From Bradyrhizobium sp. SSBR45G (GTDB lineage: Bacteria; Pseudomonadota; Alphaproteobacteria; Rhizobiales; Xanthobacteraceae), in the NCBI RefSeq assembly GCF_030159255.1, contig NZ_BSCT01000058.1, forward strand, positions 1 to 34,396: DNA of 34,396 nt. Direction: 5' to 3'. The translations under genes were made by a program, and so were the position numbers. The notes under the pieces were generated by a model. It saw nothing but the letters and a program-made list of their open reading frames with translations, was not told where the DNA came from and made no database searches. Shown piece after piece: positions 24,969 through 32,210 of this stretch (position 1 is the first letter of the stretch; every line of letters starts with the position of its first letter).

Positions 24969-27389
24969 CTACGCCAGCACGCCCAGGCTCTTCGCCGCCT
25001 GCCAGTTGCGCCAGAAATCGTGGGGCATCTGGATGTGCGTCGAGCCCAGGAACGCGAACGCGTCGTTGACCGCGTTGGAGAAGGCCGGCACGCCGCCGAC
25101 ATTGGGGCTTTCGCCGACCCCCTTGGCGCCGATCGGGTGATGCGGCGACGGGGTGACGGTGAAGTCGGTCTCCCAATGCGGCGTCTCGACGGCGGTCGGC
25201 ATGAAGAAGTCCATGAACGAGCCGGTGACGACGTTGCCCTCGGCATCGTAGCGGATCTCCTGGCCCATCGCGATCGCAAAAGCCTCGGTGAGGCCGCCAT
25301 GGATCTGGCCCTCGATGATCATCGGGTTGATGCGGGTGCCGCAATCGTCCAGCGCGTAGAAGCGCCGGACCTTGTACACGCCGGTATCGACGTCGATGTC
25401 CATCACGCAGAGATAGGCGCCGAACGGATACGTCATGTTGGGCGGATCGTAGTAGCTCACCGCCTCCAGCCCCGGCTCCATGCCCGGCGGCACCGAGTTG
25501 TACGCCGCCCAGCAGATGTCCTTCATCGACATCACCTTCTCGGGGAGGCCCTTGACGCGGAAGCCGTCGATGTCCCATTCGAGATCGTCCTCGTGGACCT
25601 CGAGCTTGTAGGCCGCGATCATCTGCGCCTTGGCCTTGATCTTGCGCGCCGCCATCGCGATGGCAGCACCCGCGACCGGCGTCGAGCGCGAGCCATAGGT
25701 GCCGAGACCGTAGGGCGCGGTGTCGGTGTTGCCCTCCTCCACCATGATGTTGTCGGCGGGAATGCCGATCTCGGTGGCGATGATCTGCGCCCAGGTGGTC
25801 TCGTGGCCCTGGCCTTGGCTCTTGGAGCCGACGCGCGCGATGCCGGCCCCGGTCGGGTGCAGCCGGATCTCACAGGAGTCGAACATCGCGATGCCAAGAA
25901 TGTCGCAGTTCTTCGACGGGCCGGCGCCGACGATCTCCGTGAAGAAGGAGACGCCGATGCCCATGATGTCGCGGGTCTCACCGCGCTTGAACGCCGCCCG
26001 CTTCTCGGCCTGCTCCTTGCGCAAGCCCGCGTAGTCCACCGCCTCCATCATCTTGCGCATGGCGGTGTGATAGTCGCCCGAATCGTATTCCCACCCCAAA
26101 GCCGAGTGATACGGAAACTGCTCCGTCTTGACGAAGTTCTTCAAACGCAAGTCGGCCGGGTCCATGCCGAGCTTCTGCGCCAGAATGTCCATCGCGCGCT
26201 CGATGCAATAGGCCGCCTCGGTGACCCGGAACGAGCAGCGATAGGCGACGCCGCCCGGCGCCTTGTTGGTATAGATGCCGTCGACCACGCAATGCGCGAC
26301 CGGGAAGTCATACGAGCCGGTGACGATGTTGAAGAAGCCGGCCGGCCATTTCGACGGGTCGGCGCAGGCATCGAAGGCGCCGTGATCGGCCAGCACATGG
26401 ACGCGCAGGCCGGTGACCTTGCCCTCCTTGGTCGCGGCAAGCTCGGTCGTCATGTGATAGTCGCGGGCGAACGACGTCGCGGTCAGGTTCTCGATGCGGT
26501 CCTCCACCCATTTCACCGGCTTGCCGGTCACGATCGAAGCCACCGCAGCGCAGATATAGCCGGGATAGGCGCCGACCTTGTTGCCGAAGCCGCCGCCGAT
26601 ATCAGGCGCGATCACGTGGATCTTGTGCTCCGGGATCTTGGCGATCAGCGCCACGACCGTCCTGATCACATGCGGCGCCTGGAAGGTGCCCCAGATCGTC
26701 AGCTCGCCCTTGATCTTGTCAAACGAGCAGACGCACTGGCAGGTTTCCAGCGGCGACGGGTGGGTGCGGTGATAGGAGATCATCTCCTTGATGGTGACAT
26801 CGGCCTTGGCGAACGCCGCGTCGGTGAGATCCTTGTCGCCGATCGCCCACTCGAAGACGTGGTTGTGGTGCTTGCGCGGGCCGTGCGCGCCCGAGGTCTT
26901 GCCGGCGAGGTCCTCGCGCAGGACGGGTGCGTCCGCATCCATCGCCTTGAACGGATCGACCAGCACCGGCAGCGCTTCGTATTCCACCACGACCTTGGCG
27001 ACGCCATCATCGGCGGCGTAGCGGTCGGTCGCGACAACGAAGGCGACCTCCTGGTTCTGGAACAGCACCTTGCCGTCGGCCAGCACCATCTGCACGTCGC
27101 CCGCGAGCGTCGGCATCCAGGCGAGGTTGACCGTCTTCAGCGTCTCTGCGGTGATGACCGCGAGCACGCCGGGCACCTTCAATGCCTCCTCGGTGTGGAT
27201 CGCCTTCACCCGCGCATGGGCGTGCGGCGAGCGCACGAAGTCGCCATGCAGCATGCCCGGCAGCTTGACGTCGTCGACATAGTTGCCCTTGCCTTGCGTG
27301 AAGCGGATGTCCTCGACCCGCTTGCGCTTGCAGCCCATGCCTTCGAGCGCGGCTTCGCGTTGTTCCCGCGTGGGAGTCATGTCGTTCAT
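24969..27389 (-). CDS. coxL: Form I aerobic CO dehydrogenase, large molybdenum subunit
   Basis: 806 residues; oxidises CO to CO2 at a Mo-S-Cu centre bound to molybdopterin cytosine dinucleotide. The active-site loop reads VAYRCSFR, the form I signature (form II and other hydroxylases have AYRGAGR). The copper-binding Cys is residue 385, the active-site Gln is 237 in FQAPHV, and the base Glu is 760 in GVGESPN. Each is three less than the Oligotropha numbering (388, 240, 763) for an 809-residue chain, so the protein is collinear. Start ATG at 27389 overlaps the coxS stop (ATGA). It works with CoxS and CoxM as a dimer of trimers at the inner membrane. Confidence 0.97.
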   Translation of the reverse strand: MNDMTPTREQREAALEGMGCKRKRVEDIRFTQGKGNYVDDVKLPGMLHGDFVRSPHAHARVKAIHTEEALKVPGVLAVITAETLKTVNLAWMPTLAGDVQMVLADGKVLFQNQEVAFVVATDRYAADDGVAKVVVEYEALPVLVDPFKAMDADAPVLREDLAGKTSGAHGPRKHHNHVFEWAIGDKDLTDAAFAKADVTIKEMISYHRTHPSPLETCQCVCSFDKIKGELTIWGTFQAPHVIRTVVALIAKIPEHKIHVIAPDIGGGFGNKVGAYPGYICAAVASIVTGKPVKWVEDRIENLTATSFARDYHMTTELAATKEGKVTGLRVHVLADHGAFDACADPSKWPAGFFNIVTGSYDFPVAHCVVDGIYTNKAPGGVAYRCSFRVTEAAYCIERAMDILAQKLGMDPADLRLKNFVKTEQFPYHSALGWEYDSGDYHTAMRKMMEAVDYAGLRKEQAEKRAAFKRGETRDIMGIGVSFFTEIVGAGPSKNCDILGIAMFDSCEIRLHPTGAGIARVGSKSQGQGHETTWAQIIATEIGIPADNIMVEEGNTDTAPYGLGTYGSRSTPVAGAAIAMAARKIKAKAQMIAAYKLEVHEDDLEWDIDGFRVKGLPEKVMSMKDICWAAYNSVPPGMEPGLEAVSYYDPPNMTYPFGAYLCVMDIDVDTGVYKVRRFYALDDCGTRINPMIIEGQIHGGLTEAFAIAMGQEIRYDAEGNVVTGSFMDFFMPTAVETPHWETDFTVTPSPHHPIGAKGVGESPNVGGVPAFSNAVNDAFAFLGSTHIQMPHDFWRNWQAAKSLGVLA

Positions 27390-27886
27390 TCCGCGGCCTC
27401 CTGGAATTCCACGCCGTTGATCTTGGCGGCGGCGTATTGGATCGCCTTGACGATGTTCTGATAGCCTGTGCAGCGGCAGATGTTGCCGGAGATGCCGGCG
27501 CGGATCTCGGCTTCCGTCGGTGACGGGTTCTCCTTGAGCAGCCGATGCGCGCGCAGAATCATGCCCGGCGTGCAGAAGCCGCATTGCAGGCCGTGCATCA
27601 TGCGAAAGCCTTCCTGCAGCGCCGACAGCGAGCCGTCGGCGTTGGCCATGCCCTCGATCGTGGTGATGTCGGAGCCGTTGGCCTGCACCGCGAGCATGGT
27701 GCAGCTCTTCACGCTCATGCCGTCGATGTCGATCGTGCAGGCGCCGCAATGGCTGGTCTCGCAGCCGATATGGGTGCCGGTGAGCTGCGCCTGCTCGCGC
27801 AGGAAGTGAACCAGCAGCGTGCGCGGCTCAGCGAGGCCTTCGACCTCGCTACCGTTCACCTTCATCGTGACGTGGGTTTTGGGCAT
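27386..27886 (-). CDS. coxS: Aerobic CO dehydrogenase, small [2Fe-2S] subunit
   Basis: 166 residues carrying electrons from the Mo site to FAD. An N-terminal plant-ferredoxin-type domain has Cys42, 47, 50 and 62; a C-terminal helical domain has Cys102, 105, 137 and 139. These eight are the same positions as in the Oligotropha CoxS. The ATG at 27886 follows GGGAG by 8 bases and is preferred over a start eight codons earlier. Coupled to coxL by a four-base overlap; separated from coxM by 200 bp with a repeat. Confidence 0.97.
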   Translation of the reverse strand: MPKTHVTMKVNGSEVEGLAEPRTLLVHFLREQAQLTGTHIGCETSHCGACTIDIDGMSVKSCTMLAVQANGSDITTIEGMANADGSLSALQEGFRMMHGLQCGFCTPGMILRAHRLLKENPSPTEAEIRAGISGNICRCTGYQNIVKAIQYAAAKINGVEFQEAAE

Positions 27887-27948
27887 TTGGTGCTCCCTGG
27901 AAGATCGCAAGGCGTGGGCTTGGGCTCGACTCGAGCCGCGTTGTCAGT

Positions 27949-28052
27949 GCGCTCCCCTCCCCCTTGCGGGGAGGGGTCGGGGGTGGGGGTCCACGGCGGC
28001 AGTGTCGCCTGGGGCTACCCCCCTCCCCGCCCTCCCCCACAAGAGGGGAGGG
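27949..28052. repeat. GC-rich dispersed element (about 100 bp), coxM-coxS gap
   Basis: A hairpin-forming left end (ctcccctcccccttgcgggg) is followed by gaggggtcgggggtgggggt, a middle ccacggcggcagt, and a right palindromic end (cctcccccacaagaggggag). It is the inverted copy of 24731-24832. The first 50-odd bases are identical in the two copies. It sits between two genes whose products are needed in equal amounts. Confidence 0.8.
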
Positions 28053-28086
28053 AGACGAGAGTGTTCGTCACTTGGCGAAGCGAGCT

Positions 28087-28950
28087 TCAGCTCGCCCGGC
28101 TCGCCGCGCGCTGCAGGGCGCGCATCACCATGATGCCGCCGACATGCGTGCGATATTCGGCTGGTCCCCGGGCATCGGAGGCCGGCTGCATGATCGCGCG
28201 GGCCGCGGTCGCCGCCGCCTTCAGCGCGGCGTCATCGAGCGTGGTGCCGATCACGGCGTTCGCCGCGTCGGTGGCCAGCAGCGGCGTCTCGTGCAGATTG
28301 GTCAGCGCGATGGTGCAGCTCGCAACCTTGCCGCCCGCCATCGTCAGCACGACGGCCGCCGCAGCGGTCGCGTAATCGCCGACCTTGCGCTTCAGCTTTT
28401 CATAGGCGTAGCCGTGGCCCGCGGGCGGAACGGCAATGCTGATCCCGGTCAGGATCTCGCCCGGCTCGAGCGCGGTGAAATAGGCGCCCTGATAGAACTC
28501 CCGCGCCGCCACCTCGCGGACGCCGTTCGGACCTTCCAGCCGATAGGCTGCATCCAACGCCAGCATCAGCGCCGGCATGTCGTTGCCGGGATCGCCGTTG
28601 GCGACGTTGCCGCCGAGCGTGCCGCGGTAGCGCACCTGCGGATCGGCGATCAAGAGCGCGGTCTCGTGCAGGATCGGCAGGCTGGTTCCGATCTCGGCGG
28701 ACGCCAGCAACTCGGCCTGCGTCGTCATCGCGCCGATGACGATGCGGTCACCGTCGCGGCAGATGCCCTTGAGGCCGGCGATGCCGTGCAGGTCGACCAG
28801 ATGCGCAGGCGTCGCCAGCCGCAGCTTCATCATCGGCAGCAGGCTGTGGCCGCCGGCAAGCGGCCGCGCCTCGTCGCCGAGATCGGCGAGCAGCTTGATC
28901 GCGTCGCTGACGCTCGCAGGCCGGTGATAGTCGAATGGGCCAGGAATCAT
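28087..28950 (-). CDS. coxM: Aerobic CO dehydrogenase, medium FAD subunit
   Basis: 287 residues (Oligotropha CoxM has 288). The two FAD-pyrophosphate motifs are at the expected places: AGGHS at 32-36 and TLGGN at 111-115. The C-terminal CO_deh_flav_C domain spans about 178-280. It accepts electrons from CoxS and passes them to the quinone pool. The ATG at 28950 has AGGAGGGG 8 bases upstream; the frame upstream of it is Arg-rich non-coding. First gene of the MSLDEF series, and its 348-bp upstream region carries notable repeats. Confidence 0.97.
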   Translation of the reverse strand: MIPGPFDYHRPASVSDAIKLLADLGDEARPLAGGHSLLPMMKLRLATPAHLVDLHGIAGLKGICRDGDRIVIGAMTTQAELLASAEIGTSLPILHETALLIADPQVRYRGTLGGNVANGDPGNDMPALMLALDAAYRLEGPNGVREVAAREFYQGAYFTALEPGEILTGISIAVPPAGHGYAYEKLKRKVGDYATAAAAVVLTMAGGKVASCTIALTNLHETPLLATDAANAVIGTTLDDAALKAAATAARAIMQPASDARGPAEYRTHVGGIMVMRALQRAASRAS

Positions 28951-29010
28951 CTCGTTTCCCCTCCTGTGCTGGCGTGCCTTGTCGGCTTGGCCGCTGCGCC
29001 GATACGTCGG

Positions 29011-29042
29011 ACATTCGTGCTGCGTGAGCGAAGCACGGATGT
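29011..29042. promoter_or_regulatory. 32-bp inverted repeat upstream of coxM
   Basis: ACATTCGTGCTGCG pairs with CGAAGCACGGATGT across a four-base centre: twelve of fourteen positions are Watson-Crick, one is T-G and one is mismatched. It ends 60 bp before the coxM start. It may be a dimer operator, or a hairpin if transcribed in the 5' leader. The half-site ACAT(T/C)CGTGC shares TTCGTGC with the direct repeats about 80 bp upstream. Confidence 0.6.
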
Positions 29043-29122
29043 CTGCGACGAGCGCTGTTGGCGCGGAGAGTCGATCGGGATGGCGGGCCGCGCAACGCAG
29101 CCGGCACGGAGCACGGTGAAAT

Positions 29123-29154
29123 CGCACGAAATGGGGGTGTCCGCGCACGAACTG
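29123..29154 (-). promoter_or_regulatory. Candidate LytTR-type binding site upstream of coxM
   Basis: Read on the minus strand, CAGTTCGTGCG and CATTTCGTGCG are direct repeats with a period of exactly 21 bp (10 of 11 bases equal). LytTR regulators such as AlgR and AgrA bind paired ~9-bp direct repeats about two helical turns apart, and the AlgR box (CCGTTCGTC) is similar in sequence. The adjacent coxC gene encodes a LytTR domain. Binding is inferred. Confidence 0.55.
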
Positions 29155-29298
29155 CGTCAGCGAGGACGACCCAATCGCGCGCTTGGCCGTGCAGGGCAGC
29201 GCGAGACCGCACCCGCAACACGACCGTCACGTATGATCCATTCATGTGCGTTGCGGCGAATGAGCGTGCGCCGTTGCAGCCGCGAAGCTCGAGGTGGC

Positions 29299-30513
29299 TC
29301 AGGCCTGCCGTCGCACCAGACCCAGCCGCGCCTTGACCTCCGCAACCTTGGCGCGGCTGACCGGCACCCGCGGCTTCGACGGACCGTCAAGCTCGATGAT
29401 CGCGCCCTCGCCTTCCTTGCCGACAAAGGTCACGTGCTCGATTGCGACGATGTGACTGCGATGCACCCGGATGAAGCGGCCGGGATCGAGCTGCGCCTCG
29501 GCCTCGGAGATCGACCATGGGCACATGCGCTCGCGGGTGCCGTCGTGCACCCTTGTATAGTGTGCATCGGCCCGGACGCTGCGGACGTCGCCGGCATCGA
29601 TGAAATGGGTTCCGTTGGCGCCTTCGAGCGGCAGCCGTGCGGCGACGACCCGCGGTGGCTGGCCGATGCCGCCGAGCGGGGCGGCGATGATTCGGCTTGG
29701 CGGCGCTTGTTCGGGGGCCGGCTCGGCGGCGGCGGAGATTGCAGCCGGCTCCGGCGCGAGCTGCGGCGCTGGGTCAGCGACTGAAGGAACCGGTTCGGGC
29801 TGGCGGCGGTCCGGCACGAGCGACAACAGAAATGCCGCGGCAATGACGAAGCACAGCACGGAGACGACGATCGCAAGCGCTTGCGGCGACGCAACAAGCC
29901 CTGCGGGAACGTAATGATGAGGCGCGTAAGGCGGCTCAACATGCATCCCCAGCATCGCCGTATAATGCATTCCTGAAACGGCAATGCCGAACGCGAGCGC
30001 GCTGATGGCGAGCCGCAGGCCGTCCTGCCGCGCCAGGAAGATGCGCAGGCCGCCATAGGCGGCGACGATCGCGATGCCGACCGACAGCGTCACCAACAGC
30101 GGATCATGCGTGAGCCCGAACGAGCCCGCGAGCCCGTGCATGCCGACATAATGCATGCTGGCGATGCCGGCGCCGAGCAGCAGCGCCGAGGGAACGACGC
30201 GCTGCGGCGACGGATCGCCGATGCTGACGAAGAACAGGGAGATGCCGACGACCAGCGCGCAAATCAAAAAGGAGACGATCGTCGGCAACACCAGGTAGAC
30301 GGCATCCGCCGGCAGCGGCGCCGCCATCATGCCCACGAAATGCATGGTCCAGATGCCCACGGCCAGGATGCCGGCAGCGCCGGACAGCAACACGCGCGTA
30401 TCAGCCCCCGGCCCGCTGCGGATGCGGGCGGTCAGACTGAATCCGGTATAGCCACCCAGGCTCGCGATCACGACCGAGAGCGCGACGAGATAAGGATCGT
30501 ATCCTTCGATCAT
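29299..30513 (-). CDS. coxC: CoxC-like MHYT sensor with LytTR DNA-binding domain
   Basis: 404 residues. About seven spans in the first 235 residues carry three MHYT-type motifs: TMHFVGM at 56-62, SMHYVGM at 119-125 and GMHYTAM at 181-187. These His/Met pairs are proposed to bind a metal, perhaps copper, and so to sense O2, CO or NO. A Pro/Ala/Glu-rich cytosolic linker (about 236-290) leads to a LytTR domain (about 292-395; HFIDAGDVRSVRADAHYTRV, RFIRVHRSHIVAIEHV). In Oligotropha, CoxC and CoxH have this same fusion. Position directly upstream of coxM and the repeats there point to control of the cox genes. The ATG at 30513 lacks a well-placed Shine-Dalgarno of its own. Confidence 0.9.
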   Translation of the reverse strand: MIEGYDPYLVALSVVIASLGGYTGFSLTARIRSGPGADTRVLLSGAAGILAVGIWTMHFVGMMAAPLPADAVYLVLPTIVSFLICALVVGISLFFVSIGDPSPQRVVPSALLLGAGIASMHYVGMHGLAGSFGLTHDPLLVTLSVGIAIVAAYGGLRIFLARQDGLRLAISALAFGIAVSGMHYTAMLGMHVEPPYAPHHYVPAGLVASPQALAIVVSVLCFVIAAAFLLSLVPDRRQPEPVPSVADPAPQLAPEPAAISAAAEPAPEQAPPSRIIAAPLGGIGQPPRVVAARLPLEGANGTHFIDAGDVRSVRADAHYTRVHDGTRERMCPWSISEAEAQLDPGRFIRVHRSHIVAIEHVTFVGKEGEGAIIELDGPSKPRVPVSRAKVAEVKARLGLVRRQA

Positions 30514-30536
30514 CCTTGCCGGCCGCCCGTCGCCAC
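30510..30536 (-). other. Possible leader ORF coupled to coxC
   Basis: GTG at 30536 has a very strong GGGAGGAGG site seven bases upstream and opens an eight-codon frame whose TGA overlaps the coxC ATG as ATGA. The same strong site is 30 bases from the coxC start, too far to serve it directly, and no in-frame start lies closer. Translation of the leader may therefore be what feeds coxC. Confidence 0.4.
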
Positions 30537-30559
30537 GGGCCAGCCTCCTCCCACGGATG

Positions 30560-30589
30560 ATTTTACAGGCGGCGCGCGGAGAATGACAA
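30560..30589 (-). promoter_or_regulatory. Predicted housekeeping promoter of coxC
   Basis: On the minus strand, TTGTCA (30589-30584) and TAAAAT (30565-30560) are 18 bp apart, each five of six to consensus. Transcription would begin near 30553, almost at the strong Shine-Dalgarno of the possible leader ORF. This suggests steady, CO-independent expression of the regulator. Confidence 0.6.
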
Positions 30590-30654
30590 CACAAGGCGCG
30601 GAGCGCGAGGGGGCGTGTTGTCGCTGGGGTTCAGGTGAGTGGCGCACCGACGGT

Positions 30655-30853
30655 GCGCTCCCCTCCCCCTTGCGGGGAGGGGTCGGGGGTGGGGGTCCGC
30701 GAATCGTGCTCTCAGTGATGATCACTCGCGTCCAGGGGACGGATGCGATGACACGCGCCATAGCATCCGTCTTGCTAAGCAAGACCGAGGGTGCAGATCA
30801 TGAGGTTCAGCGCCCGGAGACCCCCGACCCCTCCCCGCAAGGGGGAGGGGAGC
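30655..30853. repeat. Inverted pair of the GC-rich palindrome, about 200 bp
   Basis: gcgctcccctcccccttgcg (30655 onward, through ggtccgcg near 30700) is repeated in reverse complement at about 30819-30853 (gacccccgacccctccccgc, then aagggggaggggagc). The ~115 bp between the arms have no ORF of note. The arms match the left halves of the elements inside the cox operon. With the coxC promoter this accounts for most of the 425-bp gap between coxC and ribH. Confidence 0.7.
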
Positions 30854-30938
30854 TCACTGCCATTGTCGTGGGATCGCGAATCTTAACTTGAACGTGGCGC
30901 GGGTGTGGCTGGCCTCGACCAGCCACACGAAAAACGCC

Positions 30939-31541
30939 TCAGATGATCCCCGCGGCCACCTGGCTGCGCAGCCGCTCGAGGCTCAGCAAGGTCTCCGCAC
31001 AGGCCGTCGCCACTTCGACACCCTTGGTCGCGAAATGCTTGCGGAAGAAATCGAAATGGGCCTGCGTCTCGTGGAATTGCTGCGGGGTCAGCACCGCCGA
31101 GAATACCGGCACCTCGGTGCGCAGCTGCACGTCCATCAGCGCCTTGATGACGGTGTCGGCGACGAACTCATGGCGGTAGATGCCGCCATCGACGACGAGG
31201 CCGGCCGCGACGATCGCGGTGTAGCGCCGCGTCTTGGCGAGCAGCTGGGCATGCAGCGGAATCTCGAACGAGCCGGGCACCTCGAAGATGTCGACGCGGT
31301 CGCGCGGAATATTGCGCGCCTCGATCTCGTCGAGGAACGCGATCCGGCATTCGGCGACGACGTCGCGGTGCCAAGCCGCCTGCACGAAGGCGACACGCTG
31401 CGGCTTGGCAAAGCGCGGATGTGAACGAGCCCGCTCGTCGGGCGGACCAGTCTCGATCGGCGTCTGCGCCGCGGGCGGCGCTTCGGCACTGATGGTGTCG
31501 GAAGACGTAGCGGTAGGAGCGTCTTGCAGCATCTGATTCAT
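30939..31541 (-). CDS. ribH: 6,7-dimethyl-8-ribityllumazine synthase, type II (RibH2-like)
   Basis: Penultimate step of riboflavin synthesis. 200 residues; the catalytic fold starts at about 48 (RVAFVQAAWHRDVV, with Trp57 replacing the usual Phe as in the decameric RibH2 of Brucella), then GSFEIPL from 90 and His124 in GIYRHEFV. About 45 extra N-terminal residues are Pro/Ala/Thr-rich and disordered-looking. GAGGA precedes the ATG at 31541, and no later start gives a normal-length protein, so the extension is probably real. Regulated by the FMN riboswitch just upstream; flavin output also serves CoxM. Confidence 0.93.
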   Translation of the reverse strand: MNQMLQDAPTATSSDTISAEAPPAAQTPIETGPPDERARSHPRFAKPQRVAFVQAAWHRDVVAECRIAFLDEIEARNIPRDRVDIFEVPGSFEIPLHAQLLAKTRRYTAIVAAGLVVDGGIYRHEFVADTVIKALMDVQLRTEVPVFSAVLTPQQFHETQAHFDFFRKHFATKGVEVATACAETLLSLERLRSQVAAGII

Positions 31542-31619
31542 GGTTTTCCTCGTCAGACCAGAATCAGGGCACACGGAACGACGACGCCCCCGCGCGTGAG
31601 GCGCGGAGTGCCGGGACCC

Positions 31620-31804
31620 GTTCTCTTTCATCCGGACTGTAACCGTCGGCTTCGGAGTCGCACCGAATCTGCTGACCCTTCTCCATCCGAGGCGATCGGG
31701 AGAACAGGATTCTCCGAATCACGCCGTACAGAGAAGGCGCTCGCGGGCTCGCGCGCTCGACCGAGAGCGCTTACCGCCGGTGGGGAATTTCGCCCCGCCC
31801 TGAG
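31620..31804 (-). ncRNA. FMN riboswitch (RFN element)
   Basis: Read on the minus strand, the conserved blocks appear in order: AGGGCGGGGCGAAATTCCCC, ACCGGCGGTAAG, GAGCCCGCGAGCGC, GGTCAGCAGATTCGGTG, CGACTCCGAAGCCGACGG and TTACAGTCCGGATGAAAGAG. These form the six-stem FMN aptamer. It ends 78 bases before the ribH start. A stem CCGCGC-ctcac-GCGCGG follows at about 31592-31608; no T-run follows it, so control is probably of translation, not termination. Confidence 0.95.
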
Positions 31805-31837
31805 AACAAAGCCGCCCGGAATGGACGGCCCGCGTGA

Positions 31838-31866
31838 ACTATGAAGGGGGTCCACGCCTCCGGCAA
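31838..31866 (-). promoter_or_regulatory. Predicted promoter of the riboswitch-ribH transcript
   Basis: TTGCCG (31866-31861) and CATAGT (31843-31838) on the minus strand are 17 bp apart. The transcript would start near 31831, about 27 bases before the first riboswitch block. Confidence 0.45.
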
Positions 31867-32210
31867 GGCCTGAAACCTGCACGACGCGAGGGGCGGCCAT
31901 GCGGCCTGCGGCAGCCTTTCGATCGAAATTGGGTGACCGGCGGCGGTCCGCCGAAGCGGCTGCGCGTGTCCGATTCCGTTTTGTTCTCTTTCGGCCATGA
32001 TTCCACAGGCCGGACAGGAGTTGTGGACGAAGCGGTGTTTGGCTGTGGACGGACTCAGCCCCCCGTTGCGCAGATTCCGCAAATCACATCAGTTTGTCCT
32101 CGCACGCCCCGGTACCTCCGGGACTGCAGCCGGGTCGAAAAGCGCCAGAGGGCGCGGGCCGGGTCGCCGCGTATGTACCAACGAGATCAAGAAGACGAGG
32201 TCGAGACGGC
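31867..32210. other. Divergent intergenic region, no gene seen
   Basis: This 344-bp stretch separates the ribH promoter from the YbjN-family gene. It contains a small hairpin (cggcgg-cggt-ccgccg near 31940) and three TGTGGA-type hexamers between about 32003 and 32050. Open frames here are short and Arg/Pro-rich. The promoter of the YbjN gene must lie here but was not identified. Confidence 0.4.

Larger units (their letters stand above)
28951..29298 (-). promoter_or_regulatory. Upstream region of coxM (348 bp, no gene)
   Basis: The gap between coxC and coxM holds the 32-bp inverted repeat at 29011-29042 and the direct-repeat pair at 29123-29154, both built on a (T/C)CGTGC core. No convincing sigma-70 or sigma-54 boxes were found, which fits an activator-dependent promoter. 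No small ORF looks real. Confidence 0.5.

Noticed and set aside
24129..27461. A 1,110-codon open frame on the plus strand opposite coxL and coxD
   Set aside because: It is antisense to unmistakable coxL and coxD coding sequence; its product is rich in Arg, His, Asp and Gly without family motifs, as expected of a reverse frame in high-GC DNA.
31990..32060. Cluster of TGTGGA-type hexamers as DnaA boxes or an origin
   Set aside because: None matches the nine-base DnaA box well, no AT-rich unwinding region is present, and neighbours are not origin genes.
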